From positions 1-6,225 of the forward strand of contig JAHEMB010000089.1 in the NCBI GenBank assembly GCA_024643915.1: a stretch of DNA of 6,225 nt. Direction: 5' to 3'. Below, one piece after another: positions 1-5,784 of the stretch. Position numbers and translations under genes: made by a program. How positions within the stretch are numbered: position 1 is the stretch's first letter; each line of letters starts with the position of its first letter. The stretch comes from Rhodothermaceae bacterium. Its GTDB lineage: Bacteria > Bacteroidota > Rhodothermia > Rhodothermales > JAHEMB01. The notes beneath the pieces were generated by a model, which had not been told where the DNA came from, did no database searches, and saw nothing but the letters and a program-made list of their open reading frames with translations.

Positions 1-1
1 G

Positions 2-313
2 GCCGACTGGGCGCGTGGCGAGTTCGGGCAGCCGGTGGAGGGGGGCGAGTCGATCCTGGACGTGCAACGCAGGGCGCTCCGGGCGATGATGCGCATGCTG
101 GAGCGCGATTCGGGCAAGACGCTCCTCGTCGTGGCGCATGGGCGTCTGCTGCGCGTTTTGCTGGCCTCGCTCCTGAACGAGTACGGCCTCGAACGGATGG
201 GCGAGATCAGACACGCCAACACGAGCGTCAACCACGTTGTGCACAACGGCGACGGCTTCACGGCGCCCCTGCTCAACTGCACCCTCCACCTGGACGAGAT
301 CGCGGTCGGCTAA
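2..313 (+). CDS. Histidine phosphatase superfamily protein, C-terminal part (5' truncated)
   Basis: Only the last 103 residues are in the window; the reading frame is open to the left edge, and the N-terminal RHG phosphohistidine motif of this superfamily lies outside. Visible are a GGES segment (residues 14-17 of the fragment), a VVAHG motif (43-47) that matches the conserved second catalytic histidine region of the phosphoglycerate mutase/acid phosphatase fold, and a C-terminal NTSVNHV segment typical of the GpmB/CobC-like branch. Such enzymes remove phosphate from small phosphorylated metabolites through a phosphohistidine intermediate in the cytoplasm; the substrate cannot be told from this part. 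It is followed 48 nt later by menF on the same strand, so it could share a transcript with the menaquinone genes, but no pathway link is shown. The family is clear; specific labels such as phosphoglycerate mutase or alpha-ribazole phosphatase would be guesses. Confidence 0.9.
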   Translation, partial: ADWARGEFGQPVEGGESILDVQRRALRAMMRMLERDSGKTLLVVAHGRLLRVLLASLLNEYGLERMGEIRHANTSVNHVVHNGDGFTAPLLNCTLHLDEIAVG

Positions 314-326
314 CCGTGTTTCTCCC

Positions 327-354
327 CAAACCGACAACGGCAAACCGACAACCG
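327..354. repeat. Tandem degenerate heptamers in the menF leader (4 units)
   Basis: Four consecutive 7-nt units: CAAACCG, ACAACGG, CAAACCG, ACAACCG. Units 1 and 3 are identical and units 2 and 4 differ at one base, so the array also reads as a 14-nt unit repeated twice. It lies between the stop of the phosphatase gene and the first ATG of menF and ends 7 nt before that ATG. Unlike the other gaps, only a weak inverted partner is seen: CGGTCGG at 303-309 could pair with the last unit through a 3-nt bulge. Confidence 0.75.
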
Positions 355-361
355 GATCTAG

Positions 362-1798
362 ATGGTCGATAGAAGTCATATCGAAGGGCCGGAGACGATG
401 GTGCGCGCCGACGACGTGCGGAGCCGGCTGGCCCGCACGGTGCGGCGTGCCCTGCATGGCGGCGGCGATGGGGCCGCGTCCGAGCAGATCGTGCGCGTGG
501 CCGTGCCGGTGGCCCCGGTCGATCCGTTCGCGTGGCTCCGGGCGCAACAGGCCGGCGAAAAAATCTACTGGTCGGGCCGGGGTGACGGCGCCGAGGTGGC
601 CGCCGTGGGCGTGGCGGACCGCCATGCCGCCGCTGCGCCGGACGGCCTCGACGCGCTCGAAGACGATCTGCTGCCGCTCCTCGCTACGAACTGCACCGCG
701 CGCTATTACGGCGGCCTCCGCTTCGATCCGGCGCAGGCGGCGGAAGGGGCTTGGCAGGCCTTTGGCGCCTATCACTTCGTCCTGCCCCGCTTCGAGCTGC
801 GGGTTGAAAGGGGCGAGGTGATGCTGGCCTGCAACCTTGTGCTGCCCCACGACCTGGGTCGGCGGGAGGCAATCCTTCAGCAGATTCACGCCTTGGCCTT
901 CCCCTTGCAGCCCCTCGAAGGTGCGCTCCCCCTGCCCATCTTGCGCACCGACGCGCCGGACCGCGATGGCTGGCGGCGAAACATCGCGTGGGCGCTCAAC
1001 GCTTTCTCGAAGGAAAAGCTTGGCAAGGTGGTCCTGGCCCGCCGCGCTGTTTTCGGGTTTGCGGAAAACCTCGATCCCCTCCTGCTCCTCAAGCGCCTGG
1101 CGGCGGCCACGCCGGGCTGCTTCCATTTTGGCTTCCAGCCGGAACCCGGCCTCACGTTTGTCGGTGCCTCGCCGGAACGGCTGGTACGCCGGGACGGGCG
1201 GCGCGTGCAGAGCGAGGCCGTTGCCGGCACACGCCCGCGCGGCGCCACCGCCCACGACGACGACCGCCTCCGCGACGAACTACTTCACAGCGAAAAGGAC
1301 CAGCGCGAGCATGCCTTCGTCCGCCGCAGCATCAAAGAGACGCTCGGGCCGCTCTGCGAGACGCTCCAGGTGGAAACCATCACGGGCGACATGAAGCTGG
1401 CTCATGGCCGCCACCTCCGCTCCGGCATCGACGGCACTCTTCGTGAGGGCGTGACTCACTTCGACCTGCTGTGCGCGCTCCACCCGACGCCCGCCGTCGG
1501 CGGCTATCCCACACCCGAGGCGCTGGAGGCCATCCGGCGGCTGGAGCCGTTCGACCGGGGCTGGTACGCCGGGCCGGTGGGCTGGCTCGGGGCGGACGCG
1601 GCGGAGTTCGCCGTGGGCATCCGCACCGGCCTCGTCGCCCCTCGCCGCCTCGCGCTTTTCTCGGGCGCCGGCATTGTCGAAGGTTCCGTCCCTGAAGCTG
1701 AGTGGGACGAGATCGAGCAGAAGATCGCCGATTTCGTCGAGGTGCTGGGGCTGGAGGCCGCCCGCACCGTTGCGCCGGCAACGAACGGGCACCGGTGA
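362..1798 (+). CDS. menF: Isochorismate synthase (menaquinone pathway)
   Basis: Converts chorismate to isochorismate, the entry step of menaquinone synthesis, in the cytoplasm with Mg2+. The C-terminal half (about residues 200-462) is a chorismate-binding domain with the family motifs in order: KLGKVVLAR (219-227, K222 matching the lysine general base of MenF/EntC), GASPERL (268-274), SEAVAGT (284-290, E285 matching the catalytic glutamate), SEKDQREH (310-317), HPTPAVGGYP (374-383), RGWYAGPVGW (399-408) and GAGIVEGS (435-442), followed by an acidic Mg-binding segment. The N-terminal part is more variable, as usual in the family. Length 478 aa is normal. The start is uncertain: the ATG at 362 is the first, but the ATG at 398 (466 aa) has AAGGG nine bases upstream and may be the real one. 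menD follows after 4 nt, which argues for menF over entC or a salicylate synthase. Confidence 0.95.
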   Translation: MVDRSHIEGPETMVRADDVRSRLARTVRRALHGGGDGAASEQIVRVAVPVAPVDPFAWLRAQQAGEKIYWSGRGDGAEVAAVGVADRHAAAAPDGLDALEDDLLPLLATNCTARYYGGLRFDPAQAAEGAWQAFGAYHFVLPRFELRVERGEVMLACNLVLPHDLGRREAILQQIHALAFPLQPLEGALPLPILRTDAPDRDGWRRNIAWALNAFSKEKLGKVVLARRAVFGFAENLDPLLLLKRLAAATPGCFHFGFQPEPGLTFVGASPERLVRRDGRRVQSEAVAGTRPRGATAHDDDRLRDELLHSEKDQREHAFVRRSIKETLGPLCETLQVETITGDMKLAHGRHLRSGIDGTLREGVTHFDLLCALHPTPAVGGYPTPEALEAIRRLEPFDRGWYAGPVGWLGADAAEFAVGIRTGLVAPRRLALFSGAGIVEGSVPEAEWDEIEQKIADFVEVLGLEAARTVAPATNGHR

Positions 1799-1802
1799 CC
1801 CT

Positions 1803-3539
1803 GTGGACGCGCCGAATCTCAACCACCTCTGGGCCGATCTCCTCGTCGAAGAGTTGGTGCGGTGCGGCGTCGATTTCTTCTGCCTCGCGCCCGGCTCGCG
1901 CTCCACGCCCCTGACCACTGCCGTCGCCCGGCACCCCACCGCGCGGCACGTGATGCACTTCGACGAGCGCGGCACCGCTTTCTTCGCTCTCGGCTACGGA
2001 CGCGCCACGGGGCGCCCGGCGGCCTGGATCACCACCTCTGGCACAGCCGTTGCCAACGGCCTGCCCGCCGTCGTCGAGGCCGCCACCGATTGCGTGCCCC
2101 TCCTGCTGCTGACGGCCGACCGCCCGCCCGAGCTGCGCCAGAGCGGTGCCAACCAGACCATCGACCAGGTCAAACTCTTCGGCGACTATATCCGCTGGTT
2201 CTTCGACCTGCCGGTACCCACGTTAGAGATCGACCCGGCGATGGTGCTCACCACAGTCGATCAGGCCGTTAACCGCGCCACGCGCTCGCCACGCGGGCCG
2301 GTACATCTCAACTGCATGTTTCGCGAGCCCCTCGCTCCGACCGACGACGAGTGCGATTTCGGCGCGTATCTGGGAGGGTTGAAAAGCTGGGAAGAGGAGA
2401 GAGGGCCTTTCACCCGCTACGCAGGATCAGAACAGGCGGCGCCCGAAGAGGACATCGCGGCGCTGGCGGCTGCGTTGGCCGGCGTGCAGCGTGGGCTGGT
2501 GGTGGCGGGATCTCTTGCGGAGCCGGAGGAAGGCGAAGCCGTGTTGCGCCTCGCCGAGCGCCTGGGTTGGCCGCTCCTGCCGGACGTCACCTCGCCCCTC
2601 CGTCTCGGCCACGAGGCCGCGAAGAGCGTAGTCGCCCATTACGACCTGCTGCTCGCCGACGAGGCGTTTGCGGCCGGGCACGCGCCCGAGGCCGTCGTGC
2701 ATGTCGGCGGGCGCCCCACCTCGAAACGGCTCCTTCAACTTCTCGACCGCTGCCGCCCACGCCCTTGCGCCGTCGTTCGCCTCGATCCTTTTCGCTTCGA
2801 CCCGAACCATCAGGTCACCCATCGCTTTGAGGCCGGTGTTGCCGGTTTTTGCGAGGCGATGACGACGAAGATTGAGGCGCAGGCTGATCCAGGCTGGCTG
2901 GCGGGATGGCGCGAGGCTTCGGAAAGGGCGGCGGCGCGGCTGGAGGATTTTTTCGAGGGAGAAGAAGCCTTGAGCGAGCCGCTCGTCGCCCGGATCGTGG
3001 TGCGGGAGTTGCCGGCGGGGCACGGCCTCTGCCTGGCGAGCAGCATGCCTATTCGGGATGTTGATACGTTCGCGCCTGCGGACGGCGCGTCGCCGCGCGT
3101 GGCGGCCAACCGGGGCGCCAGCGGCATCGACGGCACGGTGGCAACCGCCGCCGGGTTTGCCACCGGCCTGGGCGCGCCCGTCACCCTCCTCATCGGCGAC
3201 CTCGCCCTGCTGCACGATCTCAATTCGCTCGCTCTGCTGCGCGACCTCGCCGCGCCCCTCGTCCTCGTCGTGCTCAACAACGACGGCGGTGGCATCTTTC
3301 ACTTCCTGCCCATCGCCCGGCAAGCCGACGTTTTCGAGCCGTTCTTCGGCACACCCCACGGCCTCACCTTCGAGTCCATCGCCGCCACCTTCGGCGTCGG
3401 CTATTTCCGCGCCCTCGACCGCGCCGGCTTCATCGACGCCTACCGCACCGCATGCCGCCGCGACACGGCGACGCTCATCGAGGTGAAGACGGATCGGGAA
3501 GAGAACCTGGCCCTGCACCGGCGATTACTGGGAAACTGA
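1803..3539 (+). CDS. menD: SEPHCHC synthase, ThDP-dependent (menaquinone pathway)
   Basis: Condenses isochorismate with 2-oxoglutarate using thiamine diphosphate and Mg2+, giving 2-succinyl-5-enolpyruvyl-6-hydroxy-3-cyclohexene-1-carboxylate; it acts directly on the MenF product. Motifs, numbered from the GTG: PGSRSTPL (30-37, S32 and R33 of the substrate site), DERG (54-57, E55 being the catalytic glutamate that activates ThDP), TADRPPELRQSGANQTIDQ (104-122, R107 and Q118), NRGASGIDGT (436-445), and the cofactor motif beginning GDLALLHDLNSL (465-476) and ending NNDGGGIF (492-499). Positions agree with E. coli MenD numbering; 578 aa against about 556 is normal. The GTG at 1803 is chosen because the homologous N-terminus begins here; the upstream in-frame ATG at 1674 would read through menF in another frame. 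GGTGA at 1794-1798, overlapping the menF stop, is a possible ribosome site, consistent with translational coupling. Confidence 0.97.
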   Translation: MDAPNLNHLWADLLVEELVRCGVDFFCLAPGSRSTPLTTAVARHPTARHVMHFDERGTAFFALGYGRATGRPAAWITTSGTAVANGLPAVVEAATDCVPLLLLTADRPPELRQSGANQTIDQVKLFGDYIRWFFDLPVPTLEIDPAMVLTTVDQAVNRATRSPRGPVHLNCMFREPLAPTDDECDFGAYLGGLKSWEEERGPFTRYAGSEQAAPEEDIAALAAALAGVQRGLVVAGSLAEPEEGEAVLRLAERLGWPLLPDVTSPLRLGHEAAKSVVAHYDLLLADEAFAAGHAPEAVVHVGGRPTSKRLLQLLDRCRPRPCAVVRLDPFRFDPNHQVTHRFEAGVAGFCEAMTTKIEAQADPGWLAGWREASERAAARLEDFFEGEEALSEPLVARIVVRELPAGHGLCLASSMPIRDVDTFAPADGASPRVAANRGASGIDGTVATAAGFATGLGAPVTLLIGDLALLHDLNSLALLRDLAAPLVLVVLNNDGGGIFHFLPIARQADVFEPFFGTPHGLTFESIAATFGVGYFRALDRAGFIDAYRTACRRDTATLIEVKTDREENLALHRRLLGN

Positions 3540-3669
3540 TGGAGGATGGACCGCTCACTACCCTCGCTGGATAGTGGATAGAAGATTGAGAAAACTACTG
3601 GAAGGGAAGCGATACAGGCAACCGTCGGCTATCCGCCATCTTCCATTCTCCATTCTCCATTCTCCATTC
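3538..3669. terminator. Long imperfect hairpin between convergent genes, possible bidirectional terminator
   Basis: The outer arm 3538-3550 (two ATGGA units, starting inside the menD stop codon) can pair over 13 positions with 3656-3668, using 11 Watson-Crick and 2 G-T pairs. An inner arm 3569-3588 can pair imperfectly with 3636-3655 (14 of 20 plus two G-T). The apical region is about 3589-3635, and the left strand has an unpaired stretch at 3551-3568. The structure covers nearly the whole gap between the menD stop and the stop of the convergent beta-barrel gene. There is no long T-run on either side, so a classical intrinsic terminator is not shown; the terminator role is inferred from position. 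Confidence 0.35.
3569..3589. repeat. Short heptamer array GGATAG-type (3 units)
   Basis: Three 7-nt units, GGATAGT, GGATAGA and AGATTGA. They are related in inverted orientation to the CCAT-type heptamers that begin at 3628 (GGATAGC is the reverse complement of the first unit there). It forms the left half of an inverted pair of arrays. Confidence 0.55.
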
Positions 3670-3676
3670 TATATCA
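3628..3676. repeat. Heptamer array TCCATTC x4 with degenerate flanking units
   Basis: Four perfect copies of TCCATTC (3642-3669) are preceded in register by GCTATCC and GCCATCT and followed by TATATCA, giving seven 7-nt units. The array ends 2 nt before the stop codon of the minus-strand beta-barrel gene, with the perfect copies ending 9 nt before it. The graded decay of the flanking units suggests an older array with a homogenised core. ATGGA units at 3539-3550 are its inverted counterparts. Confidence 0.85.
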
Positions 3677-3678
3677 AT

Positions 3679-4596
3679 TTACCAGCCGTAGACGAGCGTG
3701 AGGACGTGGCCGGGGCCGCCGAAGCCGTCCTCGAAGGGCACGAAGGCGTAGTCGAAAAGGAAGGCGTTGAAGGCCAGGCCGGCGCCGAGGGTGAGGCTGC
3801 GCAGCTCATCGTTGGTGATAAAGCCAGCCCGCACCATCACGAGGTCGAACACCTCGGCCCCGGCGCCCAGGTGCAGGCGCGTCAGGTCGTCCTCGAATAG
3901 GTGCGACGCCTCCCCGGCCAGTTGCAGGTTGAGGAGCGCCTTGCCGTCGGTTTCGGTGAGGATGCGAAAGGGGAGGACGGCGATCCCGGCCCGGAGGATG
4001 CGCGGGAGAGGGGTGGCCACGGTGGCCAGCTCGTTCACTTCGCCCACGTTCTGCAGGGCCGCGCCGAAGTGCAGGGCATCGTCAAGTAGGCCGAGTTGCG
4101 CGCCGAAGTCGAAGGCGAAGCCGGAGGCGTTCTCCGAAAAGATCTGCTCGCTGAGGTACTTGGCCGTCATCCCCGCCCGCAGCGGCCCAAAGGCGCGGGC
4201 ATACGAAGCGCCGAGGGCGAGGAACTGCACGTCGAACGACCCGTCGGGGTCGCCCGGTCGCTGGCGCACCTCGAAGTCCTCGTTGCGCGTGGCGGTGAGG
4301 AAGAGACCGAGACCCCCCTTCGCCCCGGCGCGGAAACGCGCCGCGAGGGCGTAGGTCCGCTCGTCGGCGATCCAGATGCGGTGCGCGGCGGCGAGGGCAT
4401 TCTGCGTATCCACCGCCAGCCCGGCCGGGTTCCAGTACGTCGCAAACGGCCCCCGGCTAAAGGCCACCCGGGCGTCGCCCATGGCGCTGGCGGCAGCATC
4501 GTTGCCCACCTGCAAGAAGGCAAAGCCGGCCTCCTGCGCCCGCGCGGGTAGGGCAAGCAGCACCGTGAAGAGGCAGATCGAAGCGAAGTGTTTCAT
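3679..4596 (-). CDS. PorV/PorQ-like outer-membrane beta-barrel protein (T9SS-associated family)
   Basis: A 305-aa predicted outer-membrane protein. Residues 1-20 form a signal peptide (Lys-His start, hydrophobic core, cleavage likely after ARA at 18-20). The mature N-terminus carries FLQVGNDAAASAMGDARVAF (27-46) and YWNPAGLA (54-61), the signature of the PorV/PorQ family, which belongs to the FadL-like barrels. The rest is alternating beta-strand sequence with many Gly and aromatic residues, ending YGW, a usual aromatic barrel end. PorV carries T9SS cargo by binding its C-terminal sorting domain and passes it to the PorU attachment complex; PorQ has a related role. Which of these applies cannot be decided. 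The start is ATG 4596: the frame runs further upstream to 4689, but that part translates the repeat array and would bury the signal peptide. A weak GAAAG precedes the ATG. It lies downstream of a paralog and a probable T9SS cargo gene. Confidence 0.82.
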   Translation of the reverse strand: MKHFASICLFTVLLALPARAQEAGFAFLQVGNDAAASAMGDARVAFSRGPFATYWNPAGLAVDTQNALAAAHRIWIADERTYALAARFRAGAKGGLGLFLTATRNEDFEVRQRPGDPDGSFDVQFLALGASYARAFGPLRAGMTAKYLSEQIFSENASGFAFDFGAQLGLLDDALHFGAALQNVGEVNELATVATPLPRILRAGIAVLPFRILTETDGKALLNLQLAGEASHLFEDDLTRLHLGAGAEVFDLVMVRAGFITNDELRSLTLGAGLAFNAFLFDYAFVPFEDGFGGPGHVLTLVYGW

Positions 4597-4602
4597 GCTT
4601 TC

Positions 4603-4634
4603 AGGAATGGAAGAATGGATGAGTGGAAGAATGG
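4603..4634. repeat. Tandem octamers, left array (AAGAATGG type, 4 units)
   Basis: Four consecutive 8-nt units: AGGAATGG, AAGAATGG, ATGAGTGG, AAGAATGG. Units 2 and 4 are identical. The array sits just upstream of the start codon (4596) of the minus-strand beta-barrel gene. It is the inverted partner of the array at 4658-4689. Confidence 0.8.
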
Positions 4635-4689
4635 ACGATTTCTTTCGCTTCACCCTTGTCCATACGTCCACACTCCCATACGTCCACAC
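4605..4689. other. Imperfect hairpin formed by two inverted octamer arrays
   Basis: The arms 4605-4636 and 4658-4689 match as an inverted repeat at 23 of 32 positions, best in the inner 16 (13 of 16, including six pairs next to the loop), around a 21-nt loop (4637-4657). On the transcribed minus strand it begins 1 nt after the stop of one beta-barrel gene and ends 8 nt before the start of the next. It could act as an intercistronic processing, attenuation or translation-control element; none of these is shown. Confidence 0.55.
4658..4689. repeat. Tandem octamers, right array (GTCCACAC type, 4 units)
   Basis: Four consecutive 8-nt units: GTCCATAC, GTCCACAC, TCCCATAC, GTCCACAC. Units 2 and 4 are identical, so a 14-nt direct repeat recurs at a 16-nt step (4660-4673 and 4676-4689). 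It ends 1 nt before the stop codon of the upstream minus-strand gene. Confidence 0.82.
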
Positions 4690-4690
4690 G

Positions 4691-5716
4691 TTAAAGGAAG
4701 ACCCGCAGCGTGATCAGGTGCATCGTGCCGAGGCCGTAGGGTTCGAGGACGAAGGCGTACTCGCCGCGGGCGACGAGGCTGCCGAGGGGCTGCTCGACCA
4801 TGAAGCCTGCGCTGGGCCGCACGCCCGAGAAGGCATCGGCGCCCACGTCATCCACCCCGGCGCGCACCACGAAAGGCTCGGCGAGCTGGTATTCGACACC
4901 CAGGCGGAAGCGGCTGTCGTGCAGCGTCAGGTCCTTGCTCTGGGTCACCTCGCCCGGCTCGTCGCCGAGGAGGGCGACGGCGCGGGTCCGTAGCTCTTGC
5001 TGGCTCAGGCGCGACTCGTACTCGGCCATGACGTGCGCCCGGCCGCCCATGAGGGCGTAGGCCGCGCCCAGCCGCAGGCGGAGGGGGAAGTTGTCGGACG
5101 TCGTGGTGCCGCTCTCCTCGAAAAGAGCGGCGGTGTCCCACGAGTAGCGCGCCAGCAGGTCGTCTACCACGAGACCCAGCCGGAGGTTGTCGGTGGCGGC
5201 CACCGTCAGGCCTAGGTCGATGCCGATGCTGATGACCGGGTCGAGGCCGTCGAAGTAATCGGCGCGGAAAAGCTGCACGCCCGCGCCGAGGGTGGCGCGG
5301 CTGCCGATGCGCGTGCCGAAGGCGAGGAAAAACGCCAGCTCGTCGGTCGAATAGTTCTCCGTGTGAAAGCCGCTGCCGTCGCGCCCGTCGATGCCGGTGA
5401 CGGCGGCGCGAACGATGCCGGCGGCGATGCCTGCGTTGGGCCGCAGCGGCGTGGCGAGTTGCAAAAACTGAAGCTCCCTATCGAACGTCATGAAGGCGGC
5501 GGAGGCCTCCAGGCTTTGCCCCGAAGCGAACGGCGCGAGAGCGGGATTGTAGTAGGGGCTCGTATCCCCGAAGCTCGCCGCCGCCAGGGCATTGCTGAGC
5601 GCGATCCCCCGCGCCCCGAAACCCATCCGCGCAAACGCGCCCGCCGTCTGCGCCGCTGCTTGCTGCACGCCGCTGAGGGCCAGGACGAGGATCGAAAAAA
5701 GGAAAATCCGCTTCAT
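4691..5716 (-). CDS. PorV/PorQ-like outer-membrane beta-barrel protein, divergent paralog
   Basis: A 341-aa predicted outer-membrane protein. The signal peptide is residues 1-22 (MKR, hydrophobic core, cleavage likely after AAA at 20-22). The mature start has FARMGFGARGIALSNALAA (28-46), like the PorV/PorQ N-terminal motif of Gly/Ala-rich turns, then PYYNPALAP (54-62), aligned with the YWNPAGLA of its neighbour but with Tyr for Trp and Leu for Gly. The remainder is a series of amphipathic beta strands ending in the hydrophobic RVFL. It is likely a barrel related to T9SS PorV; a more general FadL-like role is possible. The ATG at 5716 is chosen because it opens directly on the signal peptide; an ATG 24 nt upstream (5740) lies in the repeat region. 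No Shine-Dalgarno sequence is seen, which is common in Bacteroidota. It follows the cargo-like gene after 68 nt and precedes the second paralog by 94 nt. Confidence 0.78.
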   Translation of the reverse strand: MKRIFLFSILVLALSGVQQAAAQTAGAFARMGFGARGIALSNALAAASFGDTSPYYNPALAPFASGQSLEASAAFMTFDRELQFLQLATPLRPNAGIAAGIVRAAVTGIDGRDGSGFHTENYSTDELAFFLAFGTRIGSRATLGAGVQLFRADYFDGLDPVISIGIDLGLTVAATDNLRLGLVVDDLLARYSWDTAALFEESGTTTSDNFPLRLRLGAAYALMGGRAHVMAEYESRLSQQELRTRAVALLGDEPGEVTQSKDLTLHDSRFRLGVEYQLAEPFVVRAGVDDVGADAFSGVRPSAGFMVEQPLGSLVARGEYAFVLEPYGLGTMHLITLRVFL

Positions 5717-5726
5717 CGGATAAAGA

Positions 5727-5754
5727 GTTTCGGGTCTCATGTTTCGGGTTACGG
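5727..5754. repeat. Tandem degenerate heptamers GTTTCGG type (4 units)
   Basis: Four 7-nt units: GTTTCGG, GTCTCAT, GTTTCGG, GTTACGG, all beginning GT; the GTTTCGGGT core repeats exactly at a 14-nt step. It lies upstream of the start codon of the minus-strand barrel gene (5716). The GTT start resembles the opposite strand of the array at 327-354, so these two may belong to one subfamily. Confidence 0.75.
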
Positions 5755-5784
5755 ATTCGAGTTTTTCAACCCGAGACGCGAAAC
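5727..5784. other. Inverted repeat filling the gap after the cargo-like gene
   Basis: GTTTCGGGTCTC (5727-5738) and GAGACGCGAAAC (5773-5784) are complementary at 11 of 12 positions. A shorter inner pair, CGGGTT (5745-5750) with AACCCG (5768-5773), can nest with or compete with the outer stem. On the minus strand the first arm starts directly after the TAG of the upstream gene and the second ends 10 nt before the next ATG. Only a weak T-rich stretch follows, so it may be a terminator, attenuator or RNA-stability element. Confidence 0.55.

Noticed and set aside
1674..1802. Upstream ATG for menD
   Set aside because: It would add 43 residues overlapping menF with Ser/Arg-rich sequence that has no counterpart in MenD; homology begins at the GTG at 1803.
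1280..1975. Minus-strand open frame spanning the menF-menD junction
   Set aside because: Low-complexity translation across two well-supported genes on the other strand; a shadow frame.
2427..3518. Open frame of 363 codons on the minus strand opposite menD
   Set aside because: It is fully antisense to a gene with every MenD motif, and its Arg/Gly/Ala/Glu-rich sequence is what a GC-rich gene yields on the other strand. No recognisable domain.
3628..3676. Possible CRISPR-like array
   Set aside because: Units are 7 nt and directly adjacent, without spacers; simple tandem repeats, not a CRISPR.
3574..3900. Plus-strand open frame of 108 codons starting in the intergenic gap
   Set aside because: It translates the TCCATTC repeats and then the antisense of the beta-barrel gene; no domain or start signal.
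3901..4551. Plus-strand open frames opposite the barrel genes
   Set aside because: Antisense of genes with clear signal peptides and family motifs; explained by GC codon bias.
4597..4689. N-terminal extension of the minus-strand barrel gene to ATG 4689
   Set aside because: The extension translates the octamer arrays and would place 31 residues before a complete signal peptide.
5717..5740. Alternative start at 5740 for the second barrel gene
   Set aside because: It lies within the heptamer array and would add eight residues ahead of a good signal peptide; the ATG at 5716 is simpler.
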